This document shows positions 12,177 to 19,226 of a stretch of DNA of 21,718 nucleotides, piece by piece. The stretch covers positions 1 through 21,718 of the IMG/VR virus record IMGVR_UViG_3300050821_001115; one strand, 5' to 3'. The stretch comes from a virus. The notes beneath the pieces are model-generated. The model was not told the DNA's origin. It saw only the letters and a list, made by a program, of their open reading frames with translations, and made no database searches. A program made the position numbers and the translations under genes. Each line of letters starts with the position of its first letter. The stretch's first letter is position 1.

Positions 12177-15100
12177 TCAGTACACGAAGAAGGCATGGTT
12201 ACCATTGTTCCCGTCATTGACGATGCCAGCCGCAGGAATAGCAATCGTTGCCCCTACCGCACCTAAGTCTCCCGCCGTGGCCGCAGTCGCACTCACCAGA
12301 GAGGTTACCGGGAAATAAATGCTGCTGGTCTGGAGACAAGAAAACTTAGCCACGTTCGTCGCGCTGGCATTATTTCCCGCGACCACAAACCAGTAATCGC
12401 CAGGAGGAAGATAGGTCGTCGCTGTAAGCGCAATGCTGATCGTGGTTCCCGTGGTCTGCGTTAATCCCTGTGCTCCGATGTGGGCCATGAGCACGCCGTT
12501 AGTTCCGGGAGCGCCATAGACAAGTCCCATGTCGTAATGGTTCGTTCCTGTGGGATCGTTGGTATTCAGGAAGAAGCGGATGTTGGAGACCTTGGCGCCG
12601 TTTGGTCCAACGTGGAGTATATTATCAATCTGAATCTGGTTCGCAGTGGCAGTTCCTACCGCAAAGCATGAACTGCTAGCTCCGCCGTTAAGGGCTGGAA
12701 TACTGCCTGTGCTGAAATCTGGAGGAAATATCCTCGATCCATCAGCAAGGATATAGTTCGATCCATCTGAGCAAATCTTGACTCCCTGTCCCGGCCAGAT
12801 GGGTTGAGCCGTGTAAGCCGTCCCATCAAGAGTTAGGGAGTTCGTGTTTAGCAATAGCGGATAAGGAATCGAGTTGATCGAATTCTCGATGATCTCGCAC
12901 GGCATGTTTCCGCTAACGAGTGCTGGAGCAGAAGCCAGCATGGTATGCGTTACGCTGGTTGATGAAGAAATCGTGTAAGTGACTTCCGTTGGAGGAGTGG
13001 TCGCGTTCGAGAAGTCTCCAGTGACCGTAGTGTAGTTCGCGGTCTTGGCTAGTTTGGTGACGGTTGCGGGAGCCCCTGACCCCGCCGCTGGAGCCACGTC
13101 CACCTTCGACAATTCCAAGTTAGTACCGTCGTAACACAGAACCACTTCCTGATTCGCCTTAACATAATTAGCGGCCAGAGTCGTAGAACCCTGCCATGAA
13201 ACGCTCTTGGCTCCCAGCGAGTTTGGATTGACCGTCAATCCCGTGCCCGTGTTAGCGGTCGTAGTCGTATAGGTAAAACAGCTTCCCGCAACAACCGTGA
13301 AAGTTGGAGTCGTGTTACAGACTTGAGCCGAACCGGAGCCGGAGGAATCAGGGCAAGTGTTGTACGTCGGGCTAGTAATCGGCTTGTTGAAGCTGACGTT
13401 GTTCGTTCCGAACAGCACTGTCGGCGTCCCGGTATCGGCGCTTTGCAACGAACCGCCAGCAGGGAAAGTGATTACCCCGGCAGCGGGAACAGTTGCCGTG
13501 CCTGTCGCTAGGCCACCTGTGAAGAATCCGTTTCCACCCTTGTCAATGATGACCTGCGGGGTATTACCTACGCGAAGATTGAGTAGGTCAGCGGTCGCGG
13601 CTGAAGCCGTATTCGTCACGTTTCCAAAGATCAAGTGCCCGACTAGCGCTGCATTGTTCCACGTAGTCTGAAACTGTGCAGCGGGAGGCCCGGTAGCACC
13701 AGTTACGCTTCCCTGTAAAACCCCAAAAGGAGAGGCAGTAGAACCGGCTAGTGTAGTGTGATTACATACCACTTGATTAGCCAGCGCGTTCGTCAAAGTC
13801 CCGTTCGTCGCCGCCGCCGTTTCCCCACAGGTTAAAGCGTTGGTTGCATCGGTAGTCAGAGTCCAATTCAGAACCAGCGGATTGTTGCCGTTGGCGATCG
13901 TTGCTGAATTGAGCGCAGAAGTCAGGTCCGATATGGCAGGATAGGACCATGACGCCTGCTGAGGGTTATTCCCATCCGTGGACCACATCTGACGCGCCGT
14001 TCCGGTCACCGTAGGAAAATTGATTTTGTTCGGCGTACCCGCTACCGCAGCCACGCCAAGAATAGAACTACCACTAGTTGCTCCATTAAGCGTAATACTC
14101 CCAAGCTGAGTGTTGCCCAACCCGCAAGATGACTCGACGGCTGGAGGAGGCCCTGAACCTATACGATAAAAGGCGATGTTTTTATCCGCGCAAGTTATCC
14201 CCGTTACATTGTCTTTTATGGTATTTACCGTACCCCCAATCCGATTAAGACTTTCTAGGTTTATATTTTGTGATCCCGCCCCAATATCCACCATGGCGGA
14301 AGGCGTGCTCGCATTACAGCACCCATTCAGCGTGCGAAAACTGACTCCATCGGTCTTTACTAAGGCTGGAGTAGCGCCCACGTTGATGCCAGGAAACGCA
14401 GCATTTAAGGATGCATTGCCACCGATCTCTGCCTCAGTAGGAGCGAATTGAAAAGAAAAATCATGGAACGAACCTTGCGCGCCGTACCAAACAATACCGA
14501 TAGGGGTGGAAGCGCTCGTATAGGGCGTTCCGCATGTTGCTGTACTCATATTCACAGGCACTCCGCCTGCTTGGGAAGGAGTGCCAAAAAGCAGAGTGCC
14601 GTTAGATATTTCTCCGATGTGACTGTTTGTTACGGTGCCGCCTCCAATTTTAGGGCCATCCACCAAAATGCCAAGTGTATTGCAATTAAGAGGATCCAGG
14701 TTGGCGAAGTTTACTCCTGTGCTCACCGCCCTGGAATAAGTTGCACCAGAGTTTGATCCCGTAGGAGCGGAGACCTGAATCAATGTGGGACTGATAACAG
14801 AAGTAATTGTGCAAGGGCTGCACGTTGCTCCTGTGATCGTGACCGTGCCTGTCCAATTCGAGCCGAACTTAGACCCCGAAACCCAACTCACGCAGTTAGA
14901 TGAGCATCCTCCAATTCCTGAATTTTGTGTATTTACTGTTCCTGTTAGAGTGTCCCCAGTGTTGGAATAAGTCTCATAAACTGAGTTACCGGTACCGACT
15001 GAAGTTGCTCCATTGCAGCCAGAGTTGGATGTCACTTCGCAAGTCTCGGCTAAGTACTGACCGATTATGTTAGTCATCCATCCAGATTGCGAGTCTCCTC

Positions 15101-16352
15101 CGCCAGTGGCTAGACCATCTCCGCTGCCAGCTGTTGCGAATTCAGACAGACGCATGAACTCTCCGCCTGTATTAAAAAAACTTACCCGGTAAACTCCGGA
15201 TTGTTCTTCCGCATCATCATTGAGATATGGAATACAACCAACGACCCACGAACAACTTACTCCCATGTCAGTAATAAAAGAGTTGTACTGGGCATTTCCT
15301 CCAGGATTTCCGTTACGAAGTAATGAAGTACCCTCATAGATCGTTCCGCAATTCGCGGTGCAGGCCGTTGTTCCCGAAGGAACAGCAATTTGAAAACTGG
15401 TAGAGACTGTTCCCGCCCCGCAAGCAATATTCACGGCGATAAAATGATTTGCAATATTGTAATAAGCTGGCAGACCACCACTTGACCCTACTGGATAGAT
15501 GAATACATCTTGTCCATTATTTCCACTACCTCCTGTACACATCGTTCCGTTCGGAGACGATGTAGTGACTGTGGCCAACGATGGACTACCTGATGCTGCG
15601 GAGATCGTGAATCCGGTTACGCTAGGCACCGAAAAACCAGAACCGCCAGTATTATAAAGACTGAGATTATTGGCCCGTAAAATCGTGCCCGAGGTAGATG
15701 CCCCAAATGCTTGGTGGGGAGTCGCCACGCCAGCTCCGATCAACTTTACACTAGGCGGGACAGCCCATGTTACATCCGTGCGTATATCTAAAGCAGCAGC
15801 TCCTTTAAAATCTAACGCACCGGCATTTGTCCAACCACTAAATGGCGAGGAAGTGCAAAGCTGTTTACCAATAAATGGAGCACGTACATAGCAATAATTG
15901 GAGGCCCCTGAACAAGACGGACTGGCCCGCGCCGCAACAATTTTGGCACACATGTCCGCCCCAGAGAATTGCGTAGCATCTACGAAAATAGCGGAGGTGG
16001 AGTACCCTGTTGAATTGTTGAAATTGATGACTGGATAGCCCTGCGTGCCTGATGGTAAAGAACCCGTTCCACAATCTGCCGCCGTAATCTGTAGATTCCC
16101 GTTTGCATCGGTATCAATGCAGCGAGATGCAGTTGCAGCCCCAGTGAATGTGGGGAATAACGTCGTGTTTCCTGTCTTGGTTCCAACCGCAATATCCGCA
16201 CTATTGTTGCCAATGACGGGAAGACCTAGCGTCAAGCCTCCTAGAGTGTTGGTAACCGTGCCGCTGCCATTAGTCCCTCCTCCGCTTGAAGATTGCGCTA
16301 CTGCCATCGCTGAAAGTAGGATAGCGAAGAATATTGATATCGGGATTCTCAT
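12177..16352 (-). CDS. Giant secreted fibre/adhesin-like protein, pectate-lyase-like fold
   Basis: 1391 residues from ATG 16352, with AGGAGG at 16356-16361; the in-frame ATG 16388 lacks a site. Signal peptide MRIPISIFFAILLSAMAVA|Q. The mature protein is very low in charge and rich in Gly, Ser, Thr, Asn and Ala. Residues ~20-110 hold short repeats of the form GGLTLGLPVIGNN and GTGSLPSGTQ; then VDATQFSGADMCAKI ... YVRAPF ... KLIGAG begins a pectate-lyase-like beta helix of several hundred residues with many Cys. The middle and C-terminal thirds have fibre-like segments (VTGATGPPAAQFQTTWNN; PQVIIDKGGNGFFTGG) and a final jelly-roll-like domain (NIRFFLNTNDPTG ... PPGDYWFVVAGNN). Such architecture fits a tail fibre or surface adhesin. 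The signal peptide implies export by the host. Three cistrons of this type follow one another. Confidence 0.8.
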   Translation of the reverse strand: MRIPISIFFAILLSAMAVAQSSSGGGTNGSGTVTNTLGGLTLGLPVIGNNSADIAVGTKTGNTTLFPTFTGAATASRCIDTDANGNLQITAADCGTGSLPSGTQGYPVINFNNSTGYSTSAIFVDATQFSGADMCAKIVAARASPSCSGASNYCYVRAPFIGKQLCTSSPFSGWTNAGALDFKGAAALDIRTDVTWAVPPSVKLIGAGVATPHQAFGASTSGTILRANNLSLYNTGGSGFSVPSVTGFTISAASGSPSLATVTTSSPNGTMCTGGSGNNGQDVFIYPVGSSGGLPAYYNIANHFIAVNIACGAGTVSTSFQIAVPSGTTACTANCGTIYEGTSLLRNGNPGGNAQYNSFITDMGVSCSWVVGCIPYLNDDAEEQSGVYRVSFFNTGGEFMRLSEFATAGSGDGLATGGGDSQSGWMTNIIGQYLAETCEVTSNSGCNGATSVGTGNSVYETYSNTGDTLTGTVNTQNSGIGGCSSNCVSWVSGSKFGSNWTGTVTITGATCSPCTITSVISPTLIQVSAPTGSNSGATYSRAVSTGVNFANLDPLNCNTLGILVDGPKIGGGTVTNSHIGEISNGTLLFGTPSQAGGVPVNMSTATCGTPYTSASTPIGIVWYGAQGSFHDFSFQFAPTEAEIGGNASLNAAFPGINVGATPALVKTDGVSFRTLNGCCNASTPSAMVDIGAGSQNINLESLNRIGGTVNTIKDNVTGITCADKNIAFYRIGSGPPPAVESSCGLGNTQLGSITLNGATSGSSILGVAAVAGTPNKINFPTVTGTARQMWSTDGNNPQQASWSYPAISDLTSALNSATIANGNNPLVLNWTLTTDATNALTCGETAAATNGTLTNALANQVVCNHTTLAGSTASPFGVLQGSVTGATGPPAAQFQTTWNNAALVGHLIFGNVTNTASAATADLLNLRVGNTPQVIIDKGGNGFFTGGLATGTATVPAAGVITFPAGGSLQSADTGTPTVLFGTNNVSFNKPITSPTYNTCPDSSGSGSAQVCNTTPTFTVVAGSCFTYTTTTANTGTGLTVNPNSLGAKSVSWQGSTTLAANYVKANQEVVLCYDGTNLELSKVDVAPAAGSGAPATVTKLAKTANYTTVTGDFSNATTPPTEVTYTISSSTSVTHTMLASAPALVSGNMPCEIIENSINSIPYPLLLNTNSLTLDGTAYTAQPIWPGQGVKICSDGSNYILADGSRIFPPDFSTGSIPALNGGASSSCFAVGTATANQIQIDNILHVGPNGAKVSNIRFFLNTNDPTGTNHYDMGLVYGAPGTNGVLMAHIGAQGLTQTTGTTISIALTATTYLPPGDYWFVVAGNNASATNVAKFSCLQTSSIYFPVTSLVSATAATAGDLGAVGATIAIPAAGIVNDGNNGNHAFFVY

Positions 16353-16360
16353 GATCCTCC

Positions 16361-16801
16361 TTATGCGATCAGCATAGTTACGAGACAAGCGTCGTTTGCA
16401 TTATCGGCATCAATGTAGTACCGATACGGATTGAACTTATTTCGCTCAAGCGGAGCGGAAGATAGAAACAGATTGGCGCCAGGAGAAAGGCTCCAGATCA
16501 TCGTGCCATAGTCGTCCCGGTTTCCATTACCTGCACCTTTACCCGCAAAACGCACGATGTAGATATTTCCTGTATTGTTCTGTACTCCGTGCGAAGCTCC
16601 AGCCTTGACCGCCTGAAAAAATAGTTGCTGTGCGGTGACCGTGTATTCGTAGGAAGTGGTAGTAGTGGCGGTTGAAGGGTCGTTTACCGATGTTGGATCA
16701 ACCAGCGACATGATGCTCACCGGAGTCCCTGGTGTCGGTACAACAATCATGCCCAGAGGCCAGTCAGGTCCGTAAATGTCTTTCAACACTGTGTTTGCCA
16801 A
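16361..16801 (-). CDS. Probable virion structural protein
   Basis: 146 residues from ATG 16801, with a perfect TAGGAGGTT at 16804-16812. The pattern GNIYIVRFAGKG-x-G-x-NRDD ... I-x-x-L-x-PGA-x-x-x-L ... N-x-F-x-PYRYYIDADNANDACLVT resembles a small phage structural protein that I know from soil-phage late regions: beta-rich, with a middle Thr/Ser stretch (STATTTTSYEYTVTA). No signal peptide or membrane segment, unlike the genes downstream. It is the first gene after the strong terminator at 16819-16849. Head-tail or baseplate decoration is a reasonable inference; the precise role is unknown. Confidence 0.65.
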   Translation of the reverse strand: MANTVLKDIYGPDWPLGMIVVPTPGTPVSIMSLVDPTSVNDPSTATTTTSYEYTVTAQQLFFQAVKAGASHGVQNNTGNIYIVRFAGKGAGNGNRDDYGTMIWSLSPGANLFLSSAPLERNKFNPYRYYIDADNANDACLVTMLIA

Positions 16802-16818
16802 GAAAACCTCCTAAACGT

Positions 16819-16849
16819 AAAAAGCCCCCGATTTGTAATCGGAAGCCTT
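16819..16849 (-). terminator. Strong intrinsic terminator within the late operon
   Basis: On the minus strand GCTTCCGATT (16837-16846) pairs with AATCGGGGGC (16824-16833), a 10-pair stem with two G-U pairs and an ACA loop, immediately followed by TTTTT (16823-16819). The preceding AAG lengthens the stem into the U-run. The terminator lies 55 bases after the stop of the 16904-17185 gene and directly before the ribosome site of the next gene, so it should end or attenuate transcription from the upstream structural genes. Confidence 0.85.
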
Positions 16850-16903
16850 CTGGTCGGTCCACGGAGAACCGCAGCAAGAATCTCTAAGTGGGAGAATACT
16901 ACT

Positions 16904-17185
16904 TTACATGGGAATAAACCAAGTAATATCTCCGCTTTTGATGTCGTAGCCCAACACAGGTATAGCTGAAAGCGATGTCACTGGCGCCCCGGAAGCGGGC
17001 GGAATACCCCTGACATTCAATCCGGCCAACTTGGTCGTGGATGGCCCGCCAGCAGTCGGCGCAACGATCTTGGACTCAGTAGTTTTGCCACTAGTTCCTT
17101 GAGTCCGATACATGTGGTCGTAGAGCAGTCTCAGGTCTTCGTCTAGCCGTGGTCCGTGGCCTTGCGGGTAGTAGCGCTGGGTCAT
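16904..17185 (-). CDS. Small phage protein, probably virion-associated
   Basis: 93 residues from ATG 17185, which overlaps the stop of the upstream gene (ATGA); AGGGGA within that gene's end serves as ribosome site. The N-terminus (RYYPQGHGPRLDEDLRLLYDHMYRTQ) is a helix; the middle is a Gly/Pro/Thr-rich linker; the end (LSAIPVLGYDIKSGDITWFIPM) is beta-like. The last 15 residues resemble the short conserved motifs found at the ends of phage tail or fibre-adaptor proteins, but I cannot name the family. Followed by the terminator at 16819-16849, so this is the last gene of its transcription segment. Confidence 0.6.
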   Translation of the reverse strand: MTQRYYPQGHGPRLDEDLRLLYDHMYRTQGTSGKTTESKIVAPTAGGPSTTKLAGLNVRGIPPASGAPVTSLSAIPVLGYDIKSGDITWFIPM

Positions 17186-18546
17186 TGTCCCCTCATGGGA
17201 TAACTGTCGTCTGGAAGGAAGTACACGTTACCATGCTCATCCCAATGCCCAGGGAGAACACCACCATGAGCGAGTATCTTGAACCCGGAAGCTTTTACTT
17301 TCCGACAGAAATAGATGTCGTCCGTCATCTCGAAGTGAATAGCAGAGGACTCAGGATCGAGCAATCCTAAATCTTTCGCTTCCTGTGGAGTAACCACATC
17401 CTTGAACCACGGCTTTGGGATCTTAGCGAGCGCGGAACAGCGAATCATCATACAGCCGGTGGCGATTGACTGACACTCGAAGATGTCACCTTTTTTCCAG
17501 CGCCAAAAGGGTCCGCTACCTTCATCCTGAAATACTAACGGCGATGGTGGGTTCTCTTTGGTGCAGTAAATACCGGCAACTACGGCCACATCGTCATCTG
17601 CCGAGTCAATGGTTTGAAGCAACTTGTAAACCGCATCTTCTGGAGGTGGGTTATCGTCGTCAATGAACAGTAGATTTCGTGCTCCCAGCTCAATTGCCTG
17701 TTCCGCAATCCCCTCCCGAGCCAAGTCCCGCTTTACGCCTTTTACCGCGATGTGAACGCGGTTCGTGGAAGGCGGGAAGGCCAAGCGACTGAGAGCATAA
17801 GCCATTTCGAACGGGACGTACCGACCTGAAGAGGGGAGACCGAGGGCAACTCCGACGTTCTTTGGGAGCCTGTCACGATTGAGATACTGCCACTCTGGAA
17901 TCTCCGTTGCAGGTTGAATAGATTTCTTGGGTTCCCCTGGTAGACGTAACCCTGTTCTCCGGGACACTTCTCTCAGGTCTAACACTTCCATCCTTTTCTG
18001 GAAGCAATACCAGATCGTGCCGCAGACCTTAGTTCCATGAGGAAATATTTCATCGACTGCCTTGCATACGTCCGGCCACGCAAACGGATCGTAGTCGTGA
18101 CCACAGAGCATTCCACCGGGAGCGATTCGTGATTTCCAGTAGATGATGTCGCGTTTCACATCTTCGTACTCGTGGGAACCGTCGATGAACACCATGTCAG
18201 GCTGTGGGGTCTCTGCTGGTGATTCGTGTGAGCACTTCAGTGGAACGATGTTCTCGAAGTCCCGAGTATTTCGGAGAAATGCTTTGTAGAGAGCCCCTGG
18301 CTCTGGGTTATTCCACGGGCTACCGTACTGATCCATTGTGTCACGAAGACCGTTCCAATCATCCAACGCATACACGGTTCCAGGAGTGTTTGCTGCGAGT
18401 GCTGACGTAGAACGTCCAAGATAAGAACCAAGTTCCACGATACACTGGTGAGACTTTGCTTGCTCCGCCAGCCATTGCAATTCAATCTCAGCCATCCAAC
18501 CATCCACGGTCAGAGCTTTGGAAATGTCCACGGTCGCAGTGCTCAT
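17182..18546 (-). CDS. Fusion of SAM-dependent methyltransferase and GT-A glycosyltransferase
   Basis: 454 residues from ATG 18546, with GAGG 8 bases upstream; ATGs at 18561 and 18615 give an unnatural N-terminus. Residues ~1-180 are a class I methyltransferase (Methyltransf_24-like): motif I CIVELGSYLGRST (35-47), LDDW (61-64), VFIDGSHEYEDVKRDI (119-134) and PGGMLCGHDYD (143-153). Residues ~230-450 are a family-2-like GT-A glycosyltransferase: VGVALGLPSSGRYVPFEMA, NLLFIDDDNPPPEDAVYKLL (291-310, the DDD being the metal/nucleotide-sugar site), VVAGIYCTKE, CQSIATGCMMI and MTDDIYFCRKVKASGF (407-422). The two parts are joined by a short linker, all in one frame. The natural reading is a bifunctional enzyme that adds and methylates a sugar on a phage virion protein, on DNA, or on host surface glycan. 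Acceptor unknown. Confidence 0.85.
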   Translation of the reverse strand: MSTATVDISKALTVDGWMAEIELQWLAEQAKSHQCIVELGSYLGRSTSALAANTPGTVYALDDWNGLRDTMDQYGSPWNNPEPGALYKAFLRNTRDFENIVPLKCSHESPAETPQPDMVFIDGSHEYEDVKRDIIYWKSRIAPGGMLCGHDYDPFAWPDVCKAVDEIFPHGTKVCGTIWYCFQKRMEVLDLREVSRRTGLRLPGEPKKSIQPATEIPEWQYLNRDRLPKNVGVALGLPSSGRYVPFEMAYALSRLAFPPSTNRVHIAVKGVKRDLAREGIAEQAIELGARNLLFIDDDNPPPEDAVYKLLQTIDSADDDVAVVAGIYCTKENPPSPLVFQDEGSGPFWRWKKGDIFECQSIATGCMMIRCSALAKIPKPWFKDVVTPQEAKDLGLLDPESSAIHFEMTDDIYFCRKVKASGFKILAHGGVLPGHWDEHGNVYFLPDDSYPMRGQ

Positions 18547-18644
18547 ACTTGGGCCTCGCATGGTAAGATAACGCGAGCCGAAACAGTGTGCAAGCACCGT
18601 AACGGCTCTAGCCATAACCGATTCCTGGTTAAGAGGAGCCAGCC

Positions 18645-19226
18645 ATGGATGTTCCCGATGATACTACTGAATTGTGGAGACCGCTGCCTGACTGGGAAAC
18701 CATCTACGAGGTTTCCTCGTGCGGTAGGGTGAGAACAATAAAAACCGGAAGGACAAGAAAGCTCTCTTGTGATACTAACGGTTACCATGTCGTCCATCTC
18801 TGCGATAGAGAAAGAAAACGCACAGTCACCGTTCACGTGAAAGTGATGACTGCATTTGGTGGGTCGCGTCCATATGGAATGCAAGTTAACCATAAGAGCG
18901 GAGTGAAAACGGATGACGCATTTTCTAACCTCGAATGGACTACCTGTCTTGAAAATGTAAGGCACGCCAAAAGTCTTGGACTTACGGCATCTGGAGATAG
19001 GAATGGGCATCGTAAACACCCTGAGTCGTGGCCGCATGATTTCAGCAAGGGTGTCAATAATCCCCACAGCAAACTTAACGATAATGAAGTTAGGTACATA
19101 AAGCGTATCTTGTCTGGGACTGTGCGGCGCGGTACTATGACCGCACTGGCGAGACGGTATTCGGTGCGAGTTCAAACCATTTACAAAATCAAGATAGGGG
19201 AATCGTGGACTCATATTTTCGCTTGA
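18645..19226 (+). CDS. HNH homing endonuclease with NUMOD4 domain
   Basis: 193 residues from ATG 18645, with AAGAGGAG at 18631-18638. Residues 11-32 (WRPLPDWETIYEVSSCGRVRT) are a textbook NUMOD4 motif. Residues ~62-110 contain HVKVMTAFGG then VNHKSGVKTDDAFSNLEWTTCLENVRHA, the HNH_3-type core with the catalytic His in NH and the Asn of NLEW. The C-terminus (NNPHSKLNDNEVRYIKRIL ... ALARRYSV+VQTIYKI) is a helix-turn-helix DNA-binding module of the NUMOD/IENR kind. Free-standing mobile endonuclease: it cuts alleles lacking the gene and spreads by repair. It lies antisense in the late operon between the tail gene and the methyltransferase-glycosyltransferase gene, overlapping the tail gene's end by 16 bases. 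Not an intron gene as far as can be seen. Confidence 0.9.
   Translation: MDVPDDTTELWRPLPDWETIYEVSSCGRVRTIKTGRTRKLSCDTNGYHVVHLCDRERKRTVTVHVKVMTAFGGSRPYGMQVNHKSGVKTDDAFSNLEWTTCLENVRHAKSLGLTASGDRNGHRKHPESWPHDFSKGVNNPHSKLNDNEVRYIKRILSGTVRRGTMTALARRYSVRVQTIYKIKIGESWTHIFA

Noticed and set aside
16802-16903. tRNA-like sequence with possible anticodon loop
   Set aside because: The stem around 16824-16846 is fully explained by a terminator with U-run; no acceptor, D or T arms can be built around it.
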